From Mycolicibacterium aichiense (GTDB taxonomy: Bacteria; Actinomycetota; Actinomycetes; Mycobacteriales; Mycobacteriaceae), in the NCBI RefSeq assembly GCF_010726245.1, contig NZ_AP022561.1, forward strand, positions 806,001 through 870,000: DNA of 64,000 bases. The letters run 5' to 3'. Positions within the stretch are counted from its first letter, which is position 1; each line of letters opens with the position of its first letter. Below the pieces are notes generated by a model. That model saw nothing but the letters and a program-made list of their open reading frames with translations, did not search any database and was not told where the DNA came from. Below are positions 55,707-64,000 of this stretch, piece after piece. A program made the translations under genes and the position numbers.

Positions 55707-56981
55707 GTGGCGCGGCTCTTTGCCGACACCACCCCCCTGAGAACGCCGGACTTCCGCCGGCTGTGGGTGGCCGGCGTCATCACGGTCATCGGGGCCAATC
55801 TCACGATCTTCGCCGTCCCCGTCCAGCTCTACGCACTGACCCACAACTCGGCGTACGTCGGGCTGTCCGGCGTGTTCGCTCTGGTGCCGCTGGTGGTTTT
55901 CGGTCTGCTCGGCGGGGCATGGGCCGACGCGATGGATCGCCGGGTGTTGCTGATCATCACCTCCAGCGGTTTGACGGTGTCCTCGTTGCTGCTGTGGTTG
56001 CAGGCCGCCCTGGGCCTGAACAATGTGTGGGCGGTGCTGTGCCTGCTGGCTGTGCAGCAGGTGTTCTACGCCATCGACAGCCCGACCCGCGCCGCCGCCA
56101 TCCCGCGGATGCTGCCCGGCGACCAGTTGCCCGCCGCCAACTCGTTGAACTTCACGGTGTTCCAGTTCGGCGCGATCGTCGGCCCGCTGATGGCCGGCGT
56201 GATGCTGCACTGGGTCGACCTGTCCACCCTCTACCTGATCGACACTCTCACCTGCGTGGTGCCGGTCCTGGTGGCCTTTCGGCTCGCGCCGATCCCGCCT
56301 GCTGTCGGCGGCAGGGGCATGGGCTTCGACGCGCTGCGCTCGGTCGTCGAGGGCTTCCGTTTCCTGTCCGGCAACAAAGTCGTGCTGATGTCGTTCGTGG
56401 TCGACCTGATCGCGATGATCCTGGGCATGCCGCGGGCGTTGTTCCCGGAGATGGCGCATCAGAGTTTCGGCGCTCCGATCGAGGGTGGCACCACGATCGC
56501 GCTGCTGGCGGCTGCGATGTCGGTCGGCGCGGTGGCGGGCGGGGTGTTCTCCGGCTGGTTCCCTCGCATCCGGCGTCAGGGTCTGGCCGTCGTGATCTCG
56601 ATCGTGGTGTGGGGCGCGGCCATGGTCGGGTTCGGCGTCGCCGGTGGGCTCGCGCATGGCCATGCCGGCACGATGCTATGGATTGCGTTGGTGTTCTTGG
56701 CGATTGGTGGCGCAGCGGACATGGTGTCGGCGGCGTTCCGCTCGACGATCCTGCAGCAGGTGGCGTCCGACGATCTGCGCGGCCGGCTGCAGGGGGTGTT
56801 CACCGTGGTCGTGGCGGGCGGTCCCCGGCTGGCCGATGCCCTGCACGGAGCGGCAGCCGCGGTGGTCGGTACCACGATCGCCGCGGCCGGTGGGGGAGCG
56901 CTGGTGGTGGTCGGCGTGCTCATCGCGGCCGCGGCCGTCCCGATTTTCGTTCGCTATCGGGTGCCGGCGGCGAACCCGTAA
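55707..56981 (+). CDS. MFS exporter (EntS/YfiS-like)
   Basis: A 424-residue 12-helix protein from GTG 55707, beginning on the base after the pdxH stop. It has LFADTTPLRTPDFRRLWVAGVITVIG, a motif A-like LLGGAWADAMDRRVLL, and a C-terminal repeat LRGRLQGVFTVVVAGGPRLADALHG. It resembles enterobactin-exporter type MFS proteins. Substrate is unknown. It may be co-transcribed with pdxH. Confidence 0.85.
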   Translation: MARLFADTTPLRTPDFRRLWVAGVITVIGANLTIFAVPVQLYALTHNSAYVGLSGVFALVPLVVFGLLGGAWADAMDRRVLLIITSSGLTVSSLLLWLQAALGLNNVWAVLCLLAVQQVFYAIDSPTRAAAIPRMLPGDQLPAANSLNFTVFQFGAIVGPLMAGVMLHWVDLSTLYLIDTLTCVVPVLVAFRLAPIPPAVGGRGMGFDALRSVVEGFRFLSGNKVVLMSFVVDLIAMILGMPRALFPEMAHQSFGAPIEGGTTIALLAAAMSVGAVAGGVFSGWFPRIRRQGLAVVISIVVWGAAMVGFGVAGGLAHGHAGTMLWIALVFLAIGGAADMVSAAFRSTILQQVASDDLRGRLQGVFTVVVAGGPRLADALHGAAAAVVGTTIAAAGGGALVVVGVLIAAAAVPIFVRYRVPAANP

Positions 56982-57009
56982 ATCGGCACGGTACGGCTAC
57001 GATCGAACA

Positions 57010-57672
57010 GTGGGCGACGTGATCGCGCAGCCACCTCCGGGACTGCGCGAACGGAAGAAGCAACGCACGCGCGCCATGCTCGTGGACGCGGCCGTCGCGC
57101 TCTGCATCGAGCGCGGGTATCACAACACCACCGTCGAGCAGATCGCCGCCGCGGCCGAGGTGTCCCCGCGAACATTCAGTCGTTACTTCCCGACCAAGGA
57201 TGCGGTGATGATGACCGTGCTCGACGATCTCGTCGAGGCCGCGGCCACCGCCCTCGCCACGATCGACGCGGCAGTCCCGCCGCTGACTGCGCTGGCTCGC
57301 GCGCACACCATCGCGCTGCGCGGGGTCACCTCCGGTGCGGTGGCCCCGCTGACCACGCACCGCCTGGTGTTGATGGTCAACGTCATCTCGTCGTCGAGTG
57401 CACTGCGGCTGGCGGCGGCGGCGACGCGGTTGCAGCCACTGGTCGTGGCGGTGGCCGCACGAATGGGCACCGATCCGAGGGACCAGCGGGTGGCGCTGAT
57501 CGTCTCGGTGTGGGGTGCGATCACGGCCGCTGCGTGGGGGCAGTTGGTGATCGGGCCGGGCGACTACGACAACTGTGGGGTCATCATGGCCGACCGGCTG
57601 CACCTCGCCTTCACCGAATTCGCCGATATCGCCGCGCTGGAAGGGGGATCGGCGCTACCCTCTACGGTTTGA
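57010..57672 (+). CDS. TetR/AcrR family regulator, paralogue A
   Basis: A 220-residue TetR protein from GTG 57010. The DNA-binding region begins QPPPGLRERKKQRTRAMLVDAAVAL and its helix-turn-helix is TTVEQIAAAAEVSPRTFSRYFPTKDA. It shares this whole N-terminal half with the TetR encoded 39 bp downstream, so the two arose by tandem duplication. Their ligand domains differ. Target and ligand are unknown. Confidence 0.87.
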   Translation: MGDVIAQPPPGLRERKKQRTRAMLVDAAVALCIERGYHNTTVEQIAAAAEVSPRTFSRYFPTKDAVMMTVLDDLVEAAATALATIDAAVPPLTALARAHTIALRGVTSGAVAPLTTHRLVLMVNVISSSSALRLAAAATRLQPLVVAVAARMGTDPRDQRVALIVSVWGAITAAAWGQLVIGPGDYDNCGVIMADRLHLAFTEFADIAALEGGSALPSTV

Positions 57673-57711
57673 CCTCGGGGGGCGCCGGGACGGCGAGGGG
57701 GGAGGCGCGAC

Positions 57712-58389
57712 GTGGCCGTTGTCGGGAAACTTCCCGTTCCCGGCCTGCGTGAACTCAAGAAGCAGCGCACCAGGGCGACGCTGATCGACGCCGCCGTCAC
57801 GCTGTGTATCGACCAGGGTTACGACAACACCACCGTCGAGCAGATCGCCGCCGCCGCTGAGGTCGCCCCGCGCACGTTCAGCCGCTACTTCTCGAACAAG
57901 GAGGCGGTGCTCGTCGCCATCCTGGACGAGGTCGCCGGCGATGTGGCCGCCGCCCTGGCGCGCCAGCCCCTCGACATCAACCAATACGACGCGCTGGCCC
58001 GTGCGCACCTCGAGACGTTCGGCACCGAGCAGCACGGATCGACGGCGTCGTTCGAGCGGATGCGGCTGTTGCTGACGATCGTGAATTCGGCCCCGGCGCT
58101 CGGGCTCGCGCCGTTCATGTTCCGCGCCGGTGGCTTCCATCACCGGGCGATGGACGTGGCGGCACAGCGCATGGGTGTGGCGGTTGACCACCCGTCGGTC
58201 CGCATCCTGTTCGACACCTGGGCGGTGGTGATGGGGGTGGCCTGTAACGGGCTCGGAACCGGCGACGGTCCGCCGATCGAGCCGGATGTGGTGTGCCGCC
58301 GAATCGAGTCGGTGTACGGGCTTTTCACCCGGCTCTGGGCGCCGTGGGTGACCCCGGGCCACACCCCCGCGGGCGTATCGGCAGAATAG
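57712..58389 (+). CDS. TetR/AcrR family regulator, paralogue B
   Basis: A 225-residue TetR protein from GTG 57712. The N-terminus is nearly the same as in its upstream paralogue (GLRELKKQRTRATLIDAAVTL, TTVEQIAAAAEVAPRTFSRYFSNKEA). The C-terminal effector domain has diverged. Matching recognition helices suggest the two could bind the same operator with different ligands. It lies just upstream of gltA2. Confidence 0.87.
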   Translation: MAVVGKLPVPGLRELKKQRTRATLIDAAVTLCIDQGYDNTTVEQIAAAAEVAPRTFSRYFSNKEAVLVAILDEVAGDVAAALARQPLDINQYDALARAHLETFGTEQHGSTASFERMRLLLTIVNSAPALGLAPFMFRAGGFHHRAMDVAAQRMGVAVDHPSVRILFDTWAVVMGVACNGLGTGDGPPIEPDVVCRRIESVYGLFTRLWAPWVTPGHTPAGVSAE

Positions 58390-58411
58390 CGACTACCTTC
58401 ACCTACATACG

Positions 58412-58428
58412 GACGCCTTGCAGGCGTC
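58412..58428. promoter_or_regulatory. inverted repeat in the gltA2 leader
   Basis: GACGCC-TTGCA-GGCGTC is a perfect 6-bp inverted repeat, 22 bp upstream of the gltA2 start and just ahead of the ribosome site AGAAGGGG. It could be an operator or a 5'-leader hairpin. Confidence 0.45.
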
Positions 58429-58450
58429 GACGAGCTCAGAAGGGGTTCAT

Positions 58451-59749
<1,299 letters not shown>

Positions 59750-59846
59750 TTCTCTCCCCGCCCACACCGACGTTTGGGCGCAGAAGTCCGAGTGATCTTC
59801 ATCATTTGCGTCGATTTCGGCGCAGTATCGCCTTGACCCGTCAACG

Positions 59847-59879
59847 GTTGTAGTTTCACAATGATTGTGTGATTACAAC
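59847..59879. promoter_or_regulatory. 33-bp dyad operator over the DHA2 transporter start
   Basis: Outer arms GTTGTA (59847-59852) and TACAAC (59874-59879) and inner arms CACAAT (59857-59862) and ATTGTG (59864-59869) are all symmetric about base 59863. The dyad covers the GTG start at 59869. A further TTGAC-CC-GTCAA dyad is at 59833-59844, within the probable -35 region. MarR dimers typically bind such sites. Confidence 0.72.
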
Positions 59880-61320
59880 TGTTGGCGAGCTGAGCGCACG
59901 GCGCAAGACGATCATCCTGGCGTCCTGCTGCCTGAGCCTGCTGATCGTGTCGATGGACTCCACGATCGTCAACGTTGCGATCCCGGCGATCCGCGCCGAC
60001 CTGCACGCCACCTCGTCGCAGATGCAGTGGGTCATCGACATCTACACCCTGGTGCTGGCGTCGCTGCTGATGCTCTCCGGCGCCACCGGCGACCGCTTCG
60101 GGCGCCGTCGCATCTTCCAGATCGGGCTGGCCACCTTCGCGGTGGGCTCACTGCTGTGCAGCCTGGCTCCCGACATCGACACCCTGATCGGCGCCCGGCT
60201 CATTCAGGGATTCGGCGGATCGATGATGAATCCTGTTGCGCTGTCCATCATTTCGCAGGTCTTCGTCGGCCGGGTGGAGCGCGCCCGCGCGCTGGGTCTG
60301 TGGGGTGCGGTGGTCGGGATATCGATGGCGTTGGGCCCGATCGTCGGCGGCTTCCTGATTCAGGCGATCAGCTGGCGCGCGGTGTTCTGGATCAACCTGC
60401 CCATCTGCGCGGCCGCCATCGTCCTCACCGCGATCTTCGTGCCGGAGACCAAGTCGGCCACCATGCGCGACATCGATCCGGTCGGGCAGTTGCTGGCCGT
60501 GCTGGCCTTGTTCGGCATCGTCTTCGTCCTGATCGAAGGACCGGGGATGGGGTGGACCAACCCGCGCATCATCGCGATCGCCGCCGGTGCCGCCGTGGCC
60601 CTGCTGGCCTTCCTGCGATACGAATCGCGCCGCCACGACCCCTTCATCGATCTGCGGTTCTTCCGCAGCGTGCCGTTCTCGTCGGCTACGGTCATCGCCG
60701 TGTGCGCCTTCGCCGCCTGGGGGGCCTTCCTGTTCATGATGTCGCTGTACCTGCAGGGTGAGCGTGGTTACTCGGCCGCCCACACCGGCCTGATCTATCT
60801 GCCGATCGCGATCGGCGCCCTGTTCTTCTCGCCGCTCTCGGGCCGGCTGGTGGGCCGCTTCGGCGCCCGCCCGTCGCTGCTGGTGTCCGGTGTGTTGATG
60901 ACCGCCGCGTCGGTGATGCTGACGTTCCTCACCGCCACGACGCCGGTGTGGGCGCTGCTGGTGATCTTCGCGGTGTACGGCATCGGGTTCGGCATGGTCA
61001 ACGCGCCGATCACCAATGCCGCGGTCAGCGGGATGCCCCGGGACCGAGCCGGCGCGGCCTCGGCGGTGACCTCCACCAGCAGGCAGGTCGGCGTGAGTAT
61101 CGGTGTGGCACTGTGCGGTTCGGTCGCCGGCTCGGCGCTGGCGGTCGCGGGAGCGGACTTCACCGCCGCCGCCAGACCGTTGTGGTGGATGAACCTGGGC
61201 CTCGGCGTGGTGATCGTGGTGCTCGCTATCGTGTCCACCTCGGCTCGGGCCAAGCTGTCGGCGCAGCGGCTGGCTCCGCTGATCGACGACACCCGAAGTG
61301 AGCCGGCCCATGTCGGGTAA
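59869..61320 (+). CDS. DHA2-family multidrug efflux MFS transporter (14 TM)
   Basis: A 483-residue protein with about 14 helices, from GTG 59869. It has [21 protein letters not shown] in TM1, [17 protein letters not shown] as motif A, and [19 protein letters not shown] as antiporter motif C. It exports drugs or lipophilic compounds with proton antiport, as in EmrB/QacA. The MarR gene overlaps its 3' end by 11 bp, and a dyad covers its start, so it is probably derepressed by its own substrates. Confidence 0.9.
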   Translation: MITTVGELSARRKTIILASCCLSLLIVSMDSTIVNVAIPAIRADLHATSSQMQWVIDIYTLVLASLLMLSGATGDRFGRRRIFQIGLATFAVGSLLCSLAPDIDTLIGARLIQGFGGSMMNPVALSIISQVFVGRVERARALGLWGAVVGISMALGPIVGGFLIQAISWRAVFWINLPICAAAIVLTAIFVPETKSATMRDIDPVGQLLAVLALFGIVFVLIEGPGMGWTNPRIIAIAAGAAVALLAFLRYESRRHDPFIDLRFFRSVPFSSATVIAVCAFAAWGAFLFMMSLYLQGERGYSAAHTGLIYLPIAIGALFFSPLSGRLVGRFGARPSLLVSGVLMTAASVMLTFLTATTPVWALLVIFAVYGIGFGMVNAPITNAAVSGMPRDRAGAASAVTSTSRQVGVSIGVALCGSVAGSALAVAGADFTAAARPLWWMNLGLGVVIVVLAIVSTSARAKLSAQRLAPLIDDTRSEPAHVG

Positions 61321-61726
61321 TCCGGTGGCCGATCAGGTGTGGCGGTCGATGTCGAGCCTGGTCCTGGACAACAAAGACGGCTGGCGTCGCGCCGTCGTCG
61401 ATCGAACGGGACTGCCGTTCAGCAGGATTCGTATTCTGCGTCGGCTCGCGTCGCAGCCGATGACGGTCAAGCAGGTCGCCGAGGCGGCCACCATCGACGC
61501 GCCGGCCGCCACCGTCGCCGTCAACGATCTGGAGGCGCGGGGACTGGTGGTCCGCCAACCGCATCCGGACAACCGGCGCTGCAAGCTGGTATCGCTGACC
61601 GACGCGGGCCGCGACGTCATCGCCGTCCTCGATGACACCGACGACCCGGCGCCGGAGGGCCTGGCCGCACTCGACGAGCAGGACCTTCAGGCGTTGCGGA
61701 CGATCCTGGCCCGGGTGATCAGCTGA
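61310..61726 (+). CDS. MarR-family regulator of the DHA2 transporter
   Basis: A 138-residue MarR protein. ATG 61310 is chosen; a GTG at 61298 is a minor alternative. The winged helix includes FSRIRILRRLASQPMTVKQVAEAATIDAPAATVAVNDLEARGLVVRQPHPDNRRCKLVSLT. It overlaps the transporter 3' end and is probably co-transcribed with it. Autorepression through the 33-bp dyad is inferred. Its stop overlaps the convergent DUF2630 gene by 8 bp. Confidence 0.87.
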   Translation: MSGNPVADQVWRSMSSLVLDNKDGWRRAVVDRTGLPFSRIRILRRLASQPMTVKQVAEAATIDAPAATVAVNDLEARGLVVRQPHPDNRRCKLVSLTDAGRDVIAVLDDTDDPAPEGLAALDEQDLQALRTILARVIS

Positions 61727-61967
61727 GATAGCCCTCGACTTCGTCGGCGGGCCGGACGCTGGCCTGGCTCGGGTCGCCGCCGGTTTCGCGCAGCGCGCGA
61801 CGCTGGCGAAGCAGGTCCCAGCATTGGTCGAGCTCGGTTTCGATGGCCCGCAGGCGCGTGTGCTCCTCCGACGGGTCGATCTGTCCGTGAACTACCCGCT
61901 CACGCAGTTCGCGCTCTTGGGCGACCAGGTCGTGGATCCGGGAAAGGGTTTCGTTGTCTTCAGCCAC
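61719..61967 (-). CDS. DUF2630 family protein
   Basis: An 82-residue highly charged helical protein with EDNETLSRIHDLVAQERELRERV, a helical hairpin including HTRLRAIETELDQCWDLLRQRRALRETGGDP, and an EVEGYL C-terminus. The family is common in actinobacteria and of unknown function. A coiled-coil is likely. It is 27 bp downstream of the aminotransferase. Confidence 0.87.
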   Translation of the reverse strand: MAEDNETLSRIHDLVAQERELRERVVHGQIDPSEEHTRLRAIETELDQCWDLLRQRRALRETGGDPSQASVRPADEVEGYLS

Positions 61968-61994
61968 TGTTCCAGTGTGCCTGAGGTTGCCGCG

Positions 61995-63326
61995 TCAGAA
62001 CTGAGAAGCGAGGGCGCCGGCGAACTCCGTGCAGAACCAGTCCACGTCGGTGCTCGAGAAGACCAAGGGCGGACGGATCTTCAGTACGTTGCCGTCGCGG
62101 CCGCATACCGAGATCAGCACACGGCGCTCGCGCATCGTGTTGACCAGTGCCCGGGCGCCGGCCCGGTCCGGTGCGCCGGTCTCGTCGATCACCTCGACCC
62201 CGACGTATAGGCCGGCCCCGCGGACGTCGCCGATGCGGGGATGGTCGGCGCCGAGTCGCGTGATCTCGTCGCGTAGTTGCGAACCGACCTCGGCGGCGTT
62301 GCGCATCAGCTTTTCGTCCTCGATGACGTCGAGGACGGCCGCGGCGGCGGCCACCGTCACGGGATTGCCGCCGAAGGTGTTGAAGTACGGGATCTCGCGG
62401 GCGAAGGTGTCGAGGATCTCCGAGCGGGCAGCCATCGCCGCGATCGGCATGCCGTTGCCCATCGGCTTGCCCATCGTGACGAGGTCGGGCACGACGCCGT
62501 GGCGCAGGAAACCCCACATCGCGTCGCCGGTCCGGCCGAAGCCGGGTTGCACCTCGTCGGCGATGAACACGCCGCCGGCGCGGTGTACCGCGTCCACCGC
62601 GGGCGCCAGCACCGAGGGGTCGGGGTAGATGCCGTCGGAGGAGAAGATGGTGTCGACGATCAGGGCGGAGAAGCCGGCGCCGCTGTCGACCAGCTTGTCG
62701 ATCGCGGTGACGACGTCGGCGGTGAATCGGCCCGCGAGTTCGTCGGCGGGTATGCGGTAGCTGTCCGGCGGCGGGATCGTGCGGACGTGCTCACCGAGCA
62801 CGGCGGCGCCGCCGATGGACGGCGAGATCGCGGTCACCGCGGCGGTGTTGCCGTGGTAGGCGTCGGTGGTCACGATGACACCCTTTGCCCCGGTGTACAT
62901 TTCGGCCACTCGCAGCGCCAGGTCGTTCACCTCGGAGCCGGTGCAGGCGTACATCACCTGGTCGAGTTGGCCGGGCCCCTCAGAGCGCAGGGTATCCAGC
63001 AGGCGCCGGCTGTAGTCGACGATGCCGCCGTGCAGATAGCGGGTGTGGGTGTTCAGCGTTGACAGCTGGCGGGTCACTGCCTCCACCACATGCGGGTGGC
63101 AGTGCCCGACGCTGGCGACGTTGTTGTAGGCGTCCAGGTAGCAGGCGCCGTCGGCGTCGTAGAGCCGGGTGCCCTCGCCGCGGACCAGGTGCACCGGCCG
63201 TTGGTAGAACAGCCGGTACGCCGGGCCCAGGATGCGGTCACGGGCCGCGATCAACGATTCGGTGGCGGGATCGACCGGGTGATCCGCCGAGTAGCTGTTG
63301 GAATCCATGATGTTGGAGAAGCTCAT
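61995..63326 (-). CDS. class III PLP-dependent aminotransferase
   Basis: A 443-residue protein. It has RGEGTRLYDADGACYLDAYNNVASVGHCHPHVVEA, the cofactor segment VFIADEVQPGFGRTG, and the Schiff-base lysine in VTMGKPMGNGMPIAA near residue 286. It belongs with omega-aminotransferases and related ethanolamine-phosphate or alanine-glyoxylate enzymes. It is encoded after a divergently unrelated APC permease on the same strand, 37 bp away. This suggests uptake and deamination of one amino compound. Confidence 0.88.
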   Translation of the reverse strand: MSFSNIMDSNSYSADHPVDPATESLIAARDRILGPAYRLFYQRPVHLVRGEGTRLYDADGACYLDAYNNVASVGHCHPHVVEAVTRQLSTLNTHTRYLHGGIVDYSRRLLDTLRSEGPGQLDQVMYACTGSEVNDLALRVAEMYTGAKGVIVTTDAYHGNTAAVTAISPSIGGAAVLGEHVRTIPPPDSYRIPADELAGRFTADVVTAIDKLVDSGAGFSALIVDTIFSSDGIYPDPSVLAPAVDAVHRAGGVFIADEVQPGFGRTGDAMWGFLRHGVVPDLVTMGKPMGNGMPIAAMAARSEILDTFAREIPYFNTFGGNPVTVAAAAAVLDVIEDEKLMRNAAEVGSQLRDEITRLGADHPRIGDVRGAGLYVGVEVIDETGAPDRAGARALVNTMRERRVLISVCGRDGNVLKIRPPLVFSSTDVDWFCTEFAGALASQF

Positions 63327-63363
63327 ATCGCTACGTCCTCGTTGTCGCGGCCCGTGACTGCAC

Positions 63364-64000
63364 TCACTGGCGTTCGTGCGCCTCTTCGAGCACCGTCCGG
63401 CCGAGCTCCGAATAGCGCTGCGGCGACGTGTATTTCAGTACCACCGCCAGCGCGATGCCGCCGATGCCGACGACGCCAACCACGTAGGGGATGATCTCGA
63501 AGACCCAGTCGCTGGAAGCGGTGCCTGCCGCGAACGATGCGTTTTTGGCCAGCAGGTAGATCACGTAGAGCATGCCCAGGCCACCGAGCAGGGGGGCCAG
63601 GAAGGTCCGGAACCAGTTGGCCGTTTCCGGATGGTTCTTGCCGACGTGGAAGTAGGCGATCACGGCGAAGGCGGCCAGCGCCTGGACGATCATGATCGCG
63701 GTGGTGCCGAGCAGAGCCATCAACCCGTACAGACCGGTGTAGGGGTCACGACCGGTGAGTGCGAAGAACAGCACGACGACGGTCGCGAAGATGGTCTGGA
63801 CCAGCCCGGCGATGTGCGGCGATCCGTGCGTGGGATGGGTGGCGCCCAGTGTTTTGCGCATGCCCGGGATGACGTTCTCGCGGCCGATCGCGTAGATGTA
63901 GCGGGCAGCACAGTTGTGGAATGCCATACCGCAGGCGAACGAACCGGTCATCAACAGGATCTTGAACAGGTCGACGGCCCAGGTGCCCAGGTGCGCACCG
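63364..64000 (-). CDS. amino acid permease (APC family), truncated by the window edge
   Basis: The frame stays open to base 64000, so the N-terminal part is outside the window; about 211 C-terminal residues are seen. At least five hydrophobic helices are present, with ARYIYAIGRENVIPGMRKTLGATHPTHGSPHIAGLVQ, a conserved cytoplasmic loop of APC transporters. It would import an amino acid or amine. It is upstream of, and likely co-transcribed with, the class III aminotransferase. Confidence 0.86.
   Translation of the reverse strand, partial: GAHLGTWAVDLFKILLMTGSFACGMAFHNCAARYIYAIGRENVIPGMRKTLGATHPTHGSPHIAGLVQTIFATVVVLFFALTGRDPYTGLYGLMALLGTTAIMIVQALAAFAVIAYFHVGKNHPETANWFRTFLAPLLGGLGMLYVIYLLAKNASFAAGTASSDWVFEIIPYVVGVVGIGGIALAVVLKYTSPQRYSELGRTVLEEAHERQ

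Noticed and set aside
54948..56663. A 571-codon minus-strand frame antisense to pdxH and the MFS exporter
   Set aside because: Composition is dominated by Arg, His, Gln and Asp with no motif, and pdxH is unmistakable on the plus strand.

Overview
The window is chromosomal DNA from a mycobacterium, most likely a fast-growing environmental Mycolicibacterium-type species. The evidence is uniformly high GC with GC-rich third codon positions, many GTG starts, four F420-dependent luciferase-like oxidoreductases, a PE-PPE-domain hydrolase, RpfA, SepH, and a gene order that closely follows Mycobacterium tuberculosis Rv0854 to Rv0896 as I remember it. I see no tRNA, rRNA, insertion sequence, prophage or CRISPR array.

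Region 1 (1-13.6 kb) is accessory lipid and xenobiotic metabolism. It holds a truncated alpha/beta hydrolase, a TetR regulator, a translationally coupled kinase-like/NTF2-like/F420 oxidoreductase operon, a TetR-SDR divergent pair with two matching operators, an acyl-CoA carboxylase carboxyltransferase, a second F420 enzyme, a DUF222-HNH gene with an apparent SOS box on its start codon, an old yellow enzyme, a TetR/DUF2834 divergent pair, a CDF metal exporter and small proteins including a UBP zinc finger. Region 2 (13.6-18.3 kb) has three SRPBCC paralogues around a class III CoA-transferase, an F420 enzyme and a DapC-like aminotransferase. Region 3 (18.5-21.9 kb) is the fadA-fadB beta-oxidation operon, closed by a strong hairpin terminator.

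Region 4 (22-28.5 kb) separates fadB from the XPB helicase, which are adjacent in M. tuberculosis. It encodes an acyl-CoA synthetase, a 0.6 kb non-coding stretch with a 24-bp perfect palindrome, an F420 enzyme, a DUF35 OB-fold/zinc-ribbon protein, a thiolase-like protein lacking the usual catalytic His and second Cys, and a secreted PE-PPE hydrolase. The DUF35-thiolase pair resembles the Ltp2/ChsH2-type retro-aldolases and is the most intriguing enzymatic candidate in the window.

Region 5 (28.7-39.4 kb) is syntenic core: XPB helicase and its partner, the second molybdenum-cofactor set (moaC2-mog-moaE2 and moaD2-moaA2), rpfA with a CRP-type site and a c-di-AMP riboswitch-like leader, a YccF membrane protein, CspB and a Xi-class GST-like reductase. 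Region 6 (39.4-51.4 kb) contains an HxlR regulator with a dehalogenase-like hydrolase, then DUF2771, an MFS protein, DUF3027, SRPBCC, DUF2530-like, MarR, TrmH methyltransferase, SepH, SerC, an AurF-like diiron oxygenase and FprB. Region 7 (51.4-64 kb) has a nucleotidase, a VOC protein, two citrate synthases (citA, gltA2), pdxH, several MFS transporters, paired TetR regulators, a DHA2-MarR efflux pair, and a class III aminotransferase beside an amino-acid permease that runs off the window end.

Regulation is unusually legible. Inverted repeats are centred in most regulator-target intergenic regions, and at least four convergent gene pairs interlock their stop codons within 4 bp.
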